64,000 bases of DNA from Pseudomonas mediterranea CFBP 5447. Lineage in GTDB: Bacteria > Pseudomonadota > Gammaproteobacteria > Pseudomonadales > Pseudomonadaceae. The stretch lies in NCBI RefSeq assembly GCF_000774145.1, contig NZ_KN322986.1, forward strand, positions 668,949-732,948, in the 5' to 3' direction. Below the pieces are notes generated by a model. That model was not told the DNA's origin. It searched no databases and saw only the letters and a program-made list of their open reading frames with translations. The number at the start of each line of letters is the position of its first letter. Position 1 is the first letter of the stretch. A program made the position numbers and the translations under genes. Positions 7,325 to 17,222 of this stretch are shown piece after piece.

Positions 7325-10300
7325 ATGAATCTGCCCCTTGCAGCCGACCACGCCATGGCAGGCTTTCACCCCGCCGTCCGCGCCTGGTTCAGCCAGACTT
7401 TCCCGGCGGTCACGGCCGCCCAGGCCCGGGCGTGGCCGTTGATCGGCCAGCGTCGTTCGACCCTGGTGGCCGCGCCCACCGGTTCGGGCAAGACCCTCAC
7501 GGCGTTTCTCGCCGTGCTCGATGACTTGGTGCACCGCGGCCTGGAACAGGGCGGCCTGCCGGACCAGACCCTGGTGGTCTACGTCTCGCCGCTCAAGGCC
7601 TTGAGCAACGACATCCGGATCAACCTGCAAACACCGCTGGCCGGCATCACCGAACAATTGCGCCAGATGGGCCTGCCGCCCCTGCAAATCACCACCGCCG
7701 TGCGCACCGGCGACACCCCGCAGAAAGAACGCTCGGCGATGCGCAAGGCCGCGCCGCACATTCTGGTGACCACGCCCGAATCGCTCTATGTGCTGCTCGG
7801 CTCCGATTCCGGGCGACAGATGCTCGCCAGCACCCGCACGGTGATCGTCGATGAAATCCACGCCATCGCCGCCAGCAAGCGCGGCAGCCACCTGGCCCTG
7901 AGCCTGGAGCGCCTGCAAGCGCTGTGCAGCGAGCCGCTGGTGCGCGTCGGCCTGTCCGCCACGCAAAAGCCCATCGAAGCGGTGTCACGCTTTCTGGTGG
8001 GCGAAGGCCGCTCATGCGAAATCGTCGACATCGGCCATGCCCGCCCCCGCGACCTGGACATCGAGGTGCCGCCGGTGCCGCTCTCTGCGGTGATGGCCAA
8101 TGACGTGTGGGAACTGGTCTACAACCGTCTTGCCGAGCTCGCCCGGGCCCACCGCACCACCCTGGTATTCGTCAATACCCGGCGCTTGGCCGAACGCTTG
8201 AGCCGCCATCTGAGCGAGCGCCTGGGCAAGGACGCCGTGGCCGCCCACCATGGCAGCCTGGCGAAAGAGTTTCGCCTCGACGCCGAGCAACGGCTCAAGC
8301 GTGGCGAATTGCAGGTGCTGATCGCCACCGCGTCCCTGGAACTGGGCATCGACATCGGCGACGTCGACCTGGTGTGCCAGATCGCCTCGCCCCGCTCGAT
8401 TTCGGCGTTCCTGCAACGGGTTGGCCGTTCCGGCCACCAAGTTGGTGGCACGCCCAAGGGGCGTCTGTTCGCCACCACCCGCGACGACCTGATCGAGTGC
8501 GCCGCCCTGCTCGATTGCGTACGCCGGGGCGAACTGGACATCCTGCACATCCCCAAGGCACCGCTGGACGTGCTGGCCCAGCAGATCGTTGCCGAGGTCA
8601 GCTGCCAGGAATGGCAGGAACAGGCCTTGCTCGACGTCTTTCGCCGCGCTTCGCCCTACGCCGGACTGGACGAAGGGCATTATCAGGCGCTGTTGCAAAT
8701 GCTCGCCGAAGGCCTCAACAGTCGCCAGGGCGTGCGCAGCGCCTACCTGCATCGCGACGCGGTCGCCCGCACCCTGCGCGGGCGGCGGGGCAGCAAACTG
8801 ACCGCCGTGACCAGCGGCGGCACCATCCCGGACAACGCCGACTACAGCGTGCTGCTCGAACCCCAGGGCCTGAACATCGGCAGCGTCAACGAAGATTTCG
8901 CGGTGGAGAGCATCGCCGGCGACGTGTTCCAGCTCGGCAATACCTCCTACCGCATCATTCGCGTCGAGACCGGCCGCGTGCGGGTCGAGGACGCCCAGGG
9001 CCAGCCGCCGACCATTCCGTTCTGGCTCGGCGAAGCCCCGGGACGCAGCGCCGAACTGTCCCTGGCCGTGGCGCGCCTGCAAGCACAGCTCGATCAACTG
9101 CTCGGCGCCACACCCGGCAATCTGCAACCGGCCCTCGATTGGCTGACCGGTACCCTACAGCTGAACCTGGCCAGTGCCGAGCAACTGCTGGACTACCTGG
9201 CCCCGGCCCGCCTGGCCTTCGGCGCCCTGCCGTCCCAGGACACGCTGGTGATGGAGCGGTTCTTCGATGAGTCCGGCGGCACCCAACTGATCATTCATAC
9301 GCCGTTCGGCAGCCGCATCAACCGCGCCTGGGGCCTGGCCCTGCGCAAGCGTTTCTGCCGCACCTTCAATTTCGAATTGCAGGCCGCCGCCAGCGAAGAC
9401 GCCATCGTGCTGTCGTTGTCTACCAGCCACAGTTTCGAGCTGGATGAAGTCTGGCGCTACCTCAACAGCCACAGCGCCGAACAGATCCTGGTGCAGGCGG
9501 TGCTGGATGCGCCGCTGTTCGGCGTGCGCTGGCGCTGGAATGCCGGGGTGGCCCTGGCCCTGCCGCGCTACACCGGCGGACGCAAGGTCGCCCCGCAGAT
9601 CCAGCGGATGAAGAGCGAAGACCTGATCGCCAGCGTGTTCCCCGACCAGATCGCCTGCCTGGAGAACCTCGCCGGCGAGCGGGAAATCCCCGATCACCCG
9701 CTGATAGAGCAGACCCTCGACGACTGCCTGCACGAAGCCATGGACAGCGAAGGCTGGCTGGCGCTGTTGCGACGCATGGAAGCGGGCGAGGTTCGCCTGA
9801 TCAGCCGCGACCTGCCCGCCCCGTCGCCCCTGGCGGCCGAAATCCTCAGCGCTCGCCCCTACACTTTCCTCGACGACGCGCCGCTGGAAGAGCGCCGGAC
9901 CCAGGCAGTCATCAACCGGCGCTGGAGCGATCCACAATCCACCGACGACCTTGGCGCGCTGGACGCCGAGGCCATCCAGTCGGTCAGGGAAGAAGCCTGG
10001 CCGACCCCGGCCAACCTCGATGAAATGCATGAAGCACTGATGAGCCTGGCCTGCATCGCCGACAACGAAGCCAGCGCTCACGAATCGTGGCCCGGCTGGC
10101 TGCAGGCGCTGGCCGACCGTGGGCGCGCCAGCCATGTGCAAATCAGCGCCGAGCGCGGCCTGTGGGTGCCACTGGAGCGGCTGACCTGCCTGCAAGGGGT
10201 TTATCCACAGGCCCCATGGCAGCCCGCACTGACACCCCTGGCCGGGTTCGATGAGGCCTGGGACAGCGACGAAGCGGTGGTGGAAGTGCTCCGTGCCCGG

Positions 10301-11638
10301 CTCAGCGCCTTTGGCCCGCTGCCGCTGACCGCCATCGCCTATCCGTTGGGGTTATCGACAGCGCAAGCCACCCAGGCCCTGGCGCACCTGGAACAACAAG
10401 GCTACGTGCTGCGCGGCCGCTTCACGCCGGGCACCGGCCAGGAAGAATGGTGCGAACGGCATCTGCTGGCCCGCATCCACCGCTACACCGTCAAGCGCCT
10501 GCGCCGGGAAATCGAACCGGTGATGCTGCAGGATTTCATGCGATTCCTGTTCGACTGGCAACACCTGTCGCCGTCGACCCAAGGCCGGGGCAGCGCCGTG
10601 TTGCCGTCGATCATCAGTCAGTTCGAAGGCTACCCGGCCGCGGCCTCGGCCTGGGACAGCGACCTGTTGCCGGCGCGGATCAAGGACTATTCCGCCAATT
10701 GGCTCGACGAACTGTGTCGCAGCGGTAAGCTGGTCTGGACTCGCCTCAGCGCCCGGCAGAAAGCCTCCGCCACGGCCCTGCGCAGCACGCCGGTGGTGTT
10801 GCTGCCGCGCAGTCAGGTCGCGCTGTGGAGCAGCCTGGCGGAGCAGACGCCACTGAGCGAACTGTCCCTCAAGACGCAGAAAGTCCACCAGGCTCTTAGC
10901 GAGCATGGCGCGCTGTTTTTCGACGAGTTGCTGCACGAAGCCCATCTGCTGCGCGCAGAACTGGAAATTGCCTTGCAAGAGCTGGTGGGCGCCGGCCTGG
11001 TGAATGCCGACAGCTTCGCCGGGCTGCGGGCGTTGATCACGCCCGCCAGCAAGCGCCAGGCCCGCAGCAGCCGACGCGGGCGCGGGGCGTTTGTCGGCGG
11101 GATGGACGATGCCGGCCGCTGGGCCTTGTTGCGCCGCAGCCAGCCAGCGCCGAGCGAAGGCAACCGACCCGCGCCGACACCACCGGAAACCCTGGAGCAC
11201 ATCGCCATGACCCTGCTGCGGCGTTATGGCGTGGTGTTCTGGCGCTTGTTGGAGCGGGAGGCGGATTGGCTGCCGAGCTGGCGCGAGTTGCTGCGCACCT
11301 TCCATCGCCTGGAGGCGCGGGGAGAAATTCGCGGTGGACGCTTCGTCAGCGGCCTGGCCGGCGAGCAATTCGCCCTGCCCGAAGCCATCCCGCTATTGCG
11401 CGAAGTCCGTCGCCGCCCTACCGACGGCAGCGTAATTGCGGTGTGCGGCGTGGATCCGCTGAACCTGGCCGGTACATTGCTGCCAGGGGCGAAAGTACCG
11501 GCGCTGGCGAGCAATCGGCTGGTGTATCGCGATGGGTTGCCGGCGGCGGCGCAGATTGCCGGGAAGCTGCACTTCTGGTTGGAGCTGGATGTGCAGGCGA
11601 TGGGGGAAATCCGCAGCAAGCTTATTCAGAAAAATTGA
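7325..11638 (+). CDS. lhr: Lhr-type large superfamily 2 DNA helicase
   Basis: 1437 aa, close to full-length E. coli Lhr. Helicase motifs are Walker A APTGSGKTLTAF (about residue 54), motif Ib TTPESLY, motif II VDEIHAI, motif III GLSATQ, and C-terminal RecA motifs TASLELGIDIGDVDLVCQ and QRVGRSGHQ. The Lhr core continues with a winged helix and a beta-barrel region. The last about 550 residues form the less studied Lhr C-terminal region. Lhr is a 3'-5' translocase linked to mutagenic-damage repair. No good Shine-Dalgarno is seen; the ATG at 7325 or 7355 could start. Confidence 0.9.
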   Translation: MNLPLAADHAMAGFHPAVRAWFSQTFPAVTAAQARAWPLIGQRRSTLVAAPTGSGKTLTAFLAVLDDLVHRGLEQGGLPDQTLVVYVSPLKALSNDIRINLQTPLAGITEQLRQMGLPPLQITTAVRTGDTPQKERSAMRKAAPHILVTTPESLYVLLGSDSGRQMLASTRTVIVDEIHAIAASKRGSHLALSLERLQALCSEPLVRVGLSATQKPIEAVSRFLVGEGRSCEIVDIGHARPRDLDIEVPPVPLSAVMANDVWELVYNRLAELARAHRTTLVFVNTRRLAERLSRHLSERLGKDAVAAHHGSLAKEFRLDAEQRLKRGELQVLIATASLELGIDIGDVDLVCQIASPRSISAFLQRVGRSGHQVGGTPKGRLFATTRDDLIECAALLDCVRRGELDILHIPKAPLDVLAQQIVAEVSCQEWQEQALLDVFRRASPYAGLDEGHYQALLQMLAEGLNSRQGVRSAYLHRDAVARTLRGRRGSKLTAVTSGGTIPDNADYSVLLEPQGLNIGSVNEDFAVESIAGDVFQLGNTSYRIIRVETGRVRVEDAQGQPPTIPFWLGEAPGRSAELSLAVARLQAQLDQLLGATPGNLQPALDWLTGTLQLNLASAEQLLDYLAPARLAFGALPSQDTLVMERFFDESGGTQLIIHTPFGSRINRAWGLALRKRFCRTFNFELQAAASEDAIVLSLSTSHSFELDEVWRYLNSHSAEQILVQAVLDAPLFGVRWRWNAGVALALPRYTGGRKVAPQIQRMKSEDLIASVFPDQIACLENLAGEREIPDHPLIEQTLDDCLHEAMDSEGWLALLRRMEAGEVRLISRDLPAPSPLAAEILSARPYTFLDDAPLEERRTQAVINRRWSDPQSTDDLGALDAEAIQSVREEAWPTPANLDEMHEALMSLACIADNEASAHESWPGWLQALADRGRASHVQISAERGLWVPLERLTCLQGVYPQAPWQPALTPLAGFDEAWDSDEAVVEVLRARLSAFGPLPLTAIAYPLGLSTAQATQALAHLEQQGYVLRGRFTPGTGQEEWCERHLLARIHRYTVKRLRREIEPVMLQDFMRFLFDWQHLSPSTQGRGSAVLPSIISQFEGYPAAASAWDSDLLPARIKDYSANWLDELCRSGKLVWTRLSARQKASATALRSTPVVLLPRSQVALWSSLAEQTPLSELSLKTQKVHQALSEHGALFFDELLHEAHLLRAELEIALQELVGAGLVNADSFAGLRALITPASKRQARSSRRGRGAFVGGMDDAGRWALLRRSQPAPSEGNRPAPTPPETLEHIAMTLLRRYGVVFWRLLEREADWLPSWRELLRTFHRLEARGEIRGGRFVSGLAGEQFALPEAIPLLREVRRRPTDGSVIAVCGVDPLNLAGTLLPGAKVPALASNRLVYRDGLPAAAQIAGKLHFWLELDVQAMGEIRSKLIQKN

Positions 11639-11650
11639 GGTGACTGGGCG

Positions 11651-11741
11651 GGCCCTATCGCGAGCAGGGCTCGCTCCCACAAAGGAATGCATTTTCACAG
11701 GGGAATGTATTCAACTGTGCGAGCCTGCTCGCGATAGGGCC
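11651..11741. repeat. REP doublet, right unit truncated
   Basis: The left unit reads CCCTATCGCGAGCAGGGCTC with one extra G. The right unit (GTGCGAGCCTGCTCGCGATA) has lost the GGGA of the GTGGGAG head. The pair lies between the convergent lhr and MscS genes. Confidence 0.85.
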
Positions 11742-11767
11742 ATCAACCCCACCACAAAGGCGAGCTT

Positions 11768-13855
11768 TTACTGAGGACGATCAGGCACCTCAGCCCCTTC
11801 CACCGGCTCTTCCACCAACCGCTTCGGCAACATCACCTGCTGTGGATAAGTCTGCGCGAAATGCACCGTCGGGCTGTTATCCACAAGCTTTTTCAAGCGC
11901 TGGTTGAACGCTCTGCTAACTGCATACTGCCCACCCGAAACGGTGCGGAACTGCGCCGTGAGCACCACGCCGTTGAGGTCCATCCGGTCGACGCCGAACA
12001 CGTCCAGCGGTCCTTGGAGGTTGAACTTGAGAAACGGGTCTTCCGAAATCGAACGGCCGGCTTCGCGGATCAGTTCGATGGCCTGGTCCACGTCGGTGTC
12101 GTAGGTGAACTGCACCGAGAAAAAAGCGAAGGCAAACTGTCGGGACTGATTGGTCACTGCCTTGATCTGGCCGAACGGCACCGAATGCACGAACCCCTTG
12201 CCGTCGCGCAGGCGCAGGGTGCGGATCGTCAGGCCTTCCACGGTGCCGGCGTGGCCGGAGTCGAGCACCACCCAATCACCGATGGACAGGGTGTCCTCGA
12301 TGATAATGAACAGCCCAGTAATTACATCCTGCACCAGTTGCTGCGAACCGAAGCCGATCGCCAATCCCACCACCCCGGCGCCCGCCAACAACGGTGCGAC
12401 GTTGATGCCCAGGTTGGCCATGGTGGTGATCGCGCAAATCACCACCAGGATGATTTTCGCCGCGTTGCGCAGCAGCGGCAGGATGGTTTTGATCCGGGTG
12501 CTGGGCTGGCGTGCGCCGCGCTTGTTCAGCGGCGGTTTCAGGGCTTCCTGAATGGCCGTGTCGAGCACCACCCACATCAGCCAGGTCACCAGGAAAATCA
12601 GGCCGATGCGGCTCAGGGAATCGCTGATCGCCCTGCCCACGGCGTTGCGCGAAGCGAATTCGAACAGCGAAATCCCCCAGATCCGCCCGAGGATCTCAAT
12701 GAACGCCACTGCCATGACGATCCGCAACAACGCGTGCAGCAGGCTCAGCAGCCGGCCCTTGTAGGCACTGTTGCGCTGGATGGTTTCGGCCTTGGGCGAC
12801 TTGAACACATGCTGGAGCACGGTGCTGAGAAACACCGTGGCAATCAGCAAGATGGTGGTGAACAGCGCGCAGCGCAGGGCTTTCTGGTTGTCTTCGCCGA
12901 CACCGATCAGGCTGACCGCCGAAACCAGCACCATCAGCAGGATCGGCCAGTTCCAGAGCCCGGAAAAGATCCGCAGCGACTCCTGCAGGGCCGGTTGTTT
13001 CAAGCGCTGGGCCAGCGGCCGGTTGCGGATCAGGTGGGCCACCGGCCGACGCATGCGAATCACCAGCCAGCCAAAGATCACCGAGGCCAGCAGCCCGGTG
13101 AACACCGCCACGCTGCTGGTGATGTTGCCACCCAGTTGCCGGGCAATCTGCGGACTGGTGAGCGCATCGCTCAGGGCGGCGAGGAAACCGATCAGGAACA
13201 GCGGTCGCGGGCTGAAATGGCGAATGATCGCCACCGCCCGGCGCTTGTGGCCGGCGTTGAACATCACGATCACACACAGCAGCACCGAGGTGGAGAAAAC
13301 GCCGCTGCTGGTGGCATAGGCGAAGCACAGCGCCAGGGCGCGACCGACCGACACTTGCAGGAAATGGCTGACGTACAGGGTCAGCGGCAGGCAGACCAAT
13401 GCCGGCACGGTGTAGGGCAGCAGGTAACCGAGCAGGTCCACTACCCGCTGACGGGTGCGCAGCCAACGACGCCGCCCCAGATGGCGTACCAGCAGCCGCG
13501 CGCCGGCCCAGATCAGCCCGAAGGCCCCCAGCCAGACGCCGGACAGCAGCAGGAAATCCCCCGTCACACGCCAGGACGAGCGAGAAGTCTGGTCCACCAG
13601 CCGGTCCACCTCGTCCGCCGCCCGATCCGCCCGCAAGCGCCAGGCATCGATCAGGCTCTGGTTGAGGTCGAGTTTGTCCTGGACGTCATCGATGCTCGAA
13701 CTGATCGCCCCGAGCAAACCGCCCTGGACCAGGGGTTCGGGTTCGGCAGGCGCTTCACTGGGCGCGGGCGTGCCGGGAACGGCGGCGGCGCCATAGGCGA
13801 CACCGCCGGTCAGCGCCAGCAAGGCCAGCAGGAATACACGGCTCAATCGAGACAA
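11768..13855 (-). CDS. MscS-family mechanosensitive channel with large N-terminal membrane part
   Basis: 695 aa. It has a signal peptide (MSRLSRVFLLALLALTGGVAYG), a periplasmic helix-rich stretch, then about nine hydrophobic segments from residue 95. The canonical MscS domain covers about 470-670. The pore helix GLAIGFGSQQLVQDVITGLF and the beta domain EDTLSIGDWVVLDSGHAGTV are clear, followed by the RTLRLRDGKGFVHSVPFG region. Size and layout resemble E. coli YbiO. It would open under osmotic downshock. It stands alone, flanked by REP elements on both sides. Confidence 0.87.
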   Translation of the reverse strand: MSRLSRVFLLALLALTGGVAYGAAAVPGTPAPSEAPAEPEPLVQGGLLGAISSSIDDVQDKLDLNQSLIDAWRLRADRAADEVDRLVDQTSRSSWRVTGDFLLLSGVWLGAFGLIWAGARLLVRHLGRRRWLRTRQRVVDLLGYLLPYTVPALVCLPLTLYVSHFLQVSVGRALALCFAYATSSGVFSTSVLLCVIVMFNAGHKRRAVAIIRHFSPRPLFLIGFLAALSDALTSPQIARQLGGNITSSVAVFTGLLASVIFGWLVIRMRRPVAHLIRNRPLAQRLKQPALQESLRIFSGLWNWPILLMVLVSAVSLIGVGEDNQKALRCALFTTILLIATVFLSTVLQHVFKSPKAETIQRNSAYKGRLLSLLHALLRIVMAVAFIEILGRIWGISLFEFASRNAVGRAISDSLSRIGLIFLVTWLMWVVLDTAIQEALKPPLNKRGARQPSTRIKTILPLLRNAAKIILVVICAITTMANLGINVAPLLAGAGVVGLAIGFGSQQLVQDVITGLFIIIEDTLSIGDWVVLDSGHAGTVEGLTIRTLRLRDGKGFVHSVPFGQIKAVTNQSRQFAFAFFSVQFTYDTDVDQAIELIREAGRSISEDPFLKFNLQGPLDVFGVDRMDLNGVVLTAQFRTVSGGQYAVSRAFNQRLKKLVDNSPTVHFAQTYPQQVMLPKRLVEEPVEGAEVPDRPQ

Positions 13856-13937
13856 AACACGAGGCTCCTTGATGGGATCGGTAAGGAACTGATCAACAAC
13901 GGGCCGGCAAGTTCGCTCCAGAGGTCAATACAAAACC

Positions 13938-14072
13938 TTGTGGCGAGGGGATTCATCCCCGTTGGGCTGCGCAGCAGCCCCAAGACAGTCGACACAATCT
14001 GCCTGATACACCGAGGCGTAAGTATTTAGGGCTGCTCCGCAGCCCAGCGGGGATGAATCCCCTCGCCACAAG
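13938..14072. repeat. REPIN-like inverted pair of a second REP family
   Basis: The unit TTGTGGCGAGGGGATTCATC followed by GGGCTGCGCAGCAGCCCC at 13938-13981 recurs inverted at 14029-14072. The arms are about 44 nt and the spacer about 47 nt. This family differs from the GTGGGAGCG units elsewhere. It fills most of the 324-nt gap 13856-14179. The rest of that gap shows no gene; a GGGAGGG ribosome binding site for the next gene lies at 14169-14175. Confidence 0.9.
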
Positions 14073-14179
14073 AACCCCACCGCTTTCACCACCGGGCACT
14101 TCGTCGAAACTTTCTGCGCCGCCCGACAGTCATCAGCAAGACACCGGCAGTACGAGGTCATCTGGCACGGGAGGGACGC

Positions 14180-15106
14180 ATGACGGCAATCCACATCGGC
14201 ATTTCCGGTTGGCGATACACGCCTTGGCGGGGGGATTTCTACCCCAAGGGGCTGACCCAGAAGCGTGAATTGCAGTTCGCCTCACGAGCGGTCAACAGCA
14301 TCGAAATCAACGGCTCGTTCTACGCCCTCCAACGTCCCGAACGCTATGCCCAGTGGTATGCCGAGACGCCGCCGGGCTTCGTGTTCAGCGTCAAGGCGCC
14401 GCGTTTCATCACCCATATCAAGCGCCTGCGGGATATCCACAAGCCGTTGGCCAATTTCTTCGCGTCCGGGGTGCTGGAACTCAAGGAAAAGCTCGGCGCC
14501 ATCCTCTGGCAGTTTCCCCCCAGCTTCAAATTCGACCCCGAGCTGTTCGAGGACTTCCTCAAGCAGTTGCCCCACGACACCGAAAGCGCCGCCGCCCTGG
14601 CCCGGGAGCACGAGCCGCGCCTGGACGGCCACGCCAGCACCGAAACCGATAAGAAGCGCCCGCTGCGCCACGCGGTCGAGATCCGCCATGAAAGCTTCAT
14701 CGACCCACACTTCATCACCCTGCTCAAGCGCTACGACATTGCACTGGTGATCGCCGACACCGCCGGCAAGTGGCCCTATCGCGAAGACGTCACCAGCGAT
14801 TTCGTCTACCTGCGCCTGCACGGTGCCGAGGAACTTTATGCCAGCGGCTACACCGACGAGGCGTTAAAACGCTGGGGCGACCGGATCGAGGCCTGGAGCC
14901 ACGGCACACAACCCGCAGACGCCCAGCTGATCGACCCGAAAAAGAAACCCAGGGCGCGCAAGAGCCGGGAAGTATTTTGCTATTTCGACAACGACATCAA
15001 AGTCCGCGCGCCCTATGACGCGCGCCACTTGCTGGAGCGCTTCGACCTGGACAAGGACCTCGCCACCACACCCGGCGAGCGCCCGGCAGAGGGAGTATTG
15101 CCATGA
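14180..15106 (+). CDS. DUF72 (YecE-like) protein
   Basis: 308 aa beginning MTAIHIGISGWRYTPWRGDFYPKG, the standard start of DUF72 TIM-barrel proteins. Further motifs are ASRAVNSIEINGSFYALQRP, FSVKAPRFITHIKRL and WQFPPSFKFD. Late in the barrel come EIRHESF and FVYLRLHG. The family's reaction is unknown. Strong SD at 14169. The stop TGA overlaps the ATG of the next gene (ATGA at 15103-15106). It is thus the first gene of a translationally coupled set with YbhP, ClsB and YbhN homologues. Confidence 0.88.
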   Translation: MTAIHIGISGWRYTPWRGDFYPKGLTQKRELQFASRAVNSIEINGSFYALQRPERYAQWYAETPPGFVFSVKAPRFITHIKRLRDIHKPLANFFASGVLELKEKLGAILWQFPPSFKFDPELFEDFLKQLPHDTESAAALAREHEPRLDGHASTETDKKRPLRHAVEIRHESFIDPHFITLLKRYDIALVIADTAGKWPYREDVTSDFVYLRLHGAEELYASGYTDEALKRWGDRIEAWSHGTQPADAQLIDPKKKPRARKSREVFCYFDNDIKVRAPYDARHLLERFDLDKDLATTPGERPAEGVLP

Positions 15107-15927
15107 GCACGTCTGGCCCTACCGAAGCGACCCGTGATGCAACCACCGATGCGCCCCAGAACCTGGCGCATGACCTCGACCGGATCAGCCGCTTCACGGT
15201 CCTGACGGTCAACACCCACAAGGGTTTCACCGCCCTGAACCGACGCTTCATCCTGCCGGAACTGCGCGAAGCGGTGCGCAGCGTGTCCGCCGACGTGGTA
15301 TTCCTGCAGGAAGTGCACGGCGCCCACGAACATCACCCTCAGCGCTTCTCCAATTGGCCGAGCATGCCGCAATACGAATTCCTCGCCGACAGCCTCTGGC
15401 CACAGTTCGCCTATGGTCGCAACGCCGTGTATCCGGCGGGCGACCACGGTAACGCGCTGCTGTCGAAGTTCCAGATCATTCGCCACGACAACCTGGACGT
15501 CTCCATCAGCGGCCATGAGAACCGCGGCATGCTTCACAGCGTGTTGCGCCTGCCGGGCGGTGACGGCCCCCAGGTCCATGCCATTTGCGTGCACCTGGGG
15601 CTGCGCGAGGGTCATCGTGTCGAGCAACTGAAATTGTTGTGCAAACGCCTGAGCGAACTGCCACCCGAGGCACCGGTAATTGTCGCCGGGGATTTCAACG
15701 ATTGGCGCGGCAAGGCCAACGACCTGCTCGAACCCTGCGGCCTGCGGGAAGTCTTCGCCGAACAATGGGGCAAGCCGGCCCGCAGCTTTCCGGCGCGTCT
15801 GCCGATCCTGCGCCTGGACCGAATCTATGTGCGTAACCTCAAGGCCTATCAGCCCAAGGTGCTGAGTGTGCGCCCCTGGTCGCACCTGTCCGACCATGCG
15901 CCGCTGTCGGTGGAGATCGAACTATGA
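15103..15927 (+). CDS. Endonuclease/exonuclease/phosphatase-family protein, YbhP-like
   Basis: 274 aa with the EEP active-site series: LTVNTHKGF (Asn), VVFLQEVHG (metal-binding Glu), NALLSKF, VIVAGDFNDWR (Asp-x-Asn) and SDHAPLSVEI (Asp-His). No signal peptide. E. coli ybhP sits in the same order before clsB and ybhN, so a role in lipid or phosphodiester chemistry rather than DNA repair is likely, but unproven. Its stop overlaps the ClsB start by 4 nt (ATGA). Confidence 0.88.
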   Translation: MSTSGPTEATRDATTDAPQNLAHDLDRISRFTVLTVNTHKGFTALNRRFILPELREAVRSVSADVVFLQEVHGAHEHHPQRFSNWPSMPQYEFLADSLWPQFAYGRNAVYPAGDHGNALLSKFQIIRHDNLDVSISGHENRGMLHSVLRLPGGDGPQVHAICVHLGLREGHRVEQLKLLCKRLSELPPEAPVIVAGDFNDWRGKANDLLEPCGLREVFAEQWGKPARSFPARLPILRLDRIYVRNLKAYQPKVLSVRPWSHLSDHAPLSVEIEL

Positions 15928-17222
15928 GCGCGACGATGAACAAGGCGACAGTGGAGCAGGTCGAGACGCCGCCCACCGAGCGCGATCCGGCGCTGGTGGA
16001 CGTCGAATATGGCTGGCATGGCAATAACCGTGTCACCCTGCTGGAAAATGGCGAGGAATATTTCCCCCGGGTGTTCGAGGCTATTTGTCGAGCCGAAAAT
16101 GAGATCCTCATCGAGACCTTCATCCTGTTCGAGGACAAGGTCGGCAACGAATTGCGCGACGTACTGGTGGGTGCCGCCCAACGGGGCGTACGAGTCACCC
16201 TGAGCCTGGATGGCTTCGGTTGCGGGGAACTGACGCCGAACTTCCTGGCCTCGTTGAGCGATGCCGGTGTCCGCCTGCAAATGTTCGACCCCGCCCCTCT
16301 GCACCTGGGCATTCGCACCAACTGGTTCCGCCGCCTGCACCGTAAGGTGGTGGTGATTGACGGGGTGATTGCCTTCATTGGCGGGATCAATTTCTCCGCC
16401 GACCATCTGGGGGATTTCGGCCCAGAGGCCAAGCAGGACTATTCGGTGGAGATCAAGGGCCCTGCGGTGGTCGATATCCATCACTTCGCGTTGATGCAAA
16501 GCGGTCGTCCGGCCCGGGCCAAATACTGGTGGCAGCGGCGCCGCAGCCGGCGCAGCGAGCTGGCTTTCAGCGACCACGACGGCCAGGTGCGGCTGGTCTA
16601 TCGGGATAACCATGAGCACCAGACCGACATCGAAGAGGTCTACCTGCAAGTACTGCGCAGCGCCAAACGGCGCGTGGTCATCGCCAATGCCTATTTTTTC
16701 CCTGGCTATCGGTTGCTGCGGGAAATCCGCAATGCGGCGCGGCGTGGCGTGGAGGTGCGGCTGATCCTGCAGGGCCAGCCGGACATGATGATCGCCAAGC
16801 TGGCGGCGCGGATGCTGTACGACTATCTGCTCAAGGCCGGCGTGACGATCTACGAATATTGCGAGCGGCCCCTGCATGGCAAGGTTGCCCTGGTGGACGA
16901 GGACTGGAGTACCGTGGGTTCGAGCAACCTCGATCCCCTGAGCCTGTCGTTGAACCTGGAAGCCAACGTGCTGATCCGCGATCGGGGCTTCAACCGCGAA
17001 CTGTTCCAGCGCCTCGATCACCTGAGCCGCGAGCACTGCACCGTCATGCCCGCCAACCACGCTCCACGGGGCCTGCTCTGGCGCATGACCATCGGTTTCA
17101 TGGTGTTCCACTTCCTGCGTCACTTTCCGGCCTGGGCCGGATGGTTGCCGGCCCATAAACCGCGCCTGAAACCTTTTTCGCCGCCGACGGCGGTTCGGAG
17201 CGAACCCCATGAACCACTCTGA
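15924..17222 (+). CDS. clsB: Cardiolipin synthase B (phospholipase D superfamily)
   Basis: 432 aa. Two HKD motifs are present: HRKVVVIDG (about residue 140) followed by GGINFSADH, and HGKVALVDE (about 319) followed by GSSNLDPLS. No N-terminal membrane anchors, which separates ClsB from ClsA. E. coli ClsB condenses phosphatidylglycerol with another phospholipid to cardiolipin at the inner membrane. It overlaps the YbhN-like gene by 14 nt, so the operon is tightly coupled. Confidence 0.9.
   Translation: MSATMNKATVEQVETPPTERDPALVDVEYGWHGNNRVTLLENGEEYFPRVFEAICRAENEILIETFILFEDKVGNELRDVLVGAAQRGVRVTLSLDGFGCGELTPNFLASLSDAGVRLQMFDPAPLHLGIRTNWFRRLHRKVVVIDGVIAFIGGINFSADHLGDFGPEAKQDYSVEIKGPAVVDIHHFALMQSGRPARAKYWWQRRRSRRSELAFSDHDGQVRLVYRDNHEHQTDIEEVYLQVLRSAKRRVVIANAYFFPGYRLLREIRNAARRGVEVRLILQGQPDMMIAKLAARMLYDYLLKAGVTIYEYCERPLHGKVALVDEDWSTVGSSNLDPLSLSLNLEANVLIRDRGFNRELFQRLDHLSREHCTVMPANHAPRGLLWRMTIGFMVFHFLRHFPAWAGWLPAHKPRLKPFSPPTAVRSEPHEPL

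Noticed and set aside
14029..14072. GGGCTGC hairpin as terminator of a nearby gene
   Set aside because: No T run, and it is explained by the REPIN-like inverted pair.
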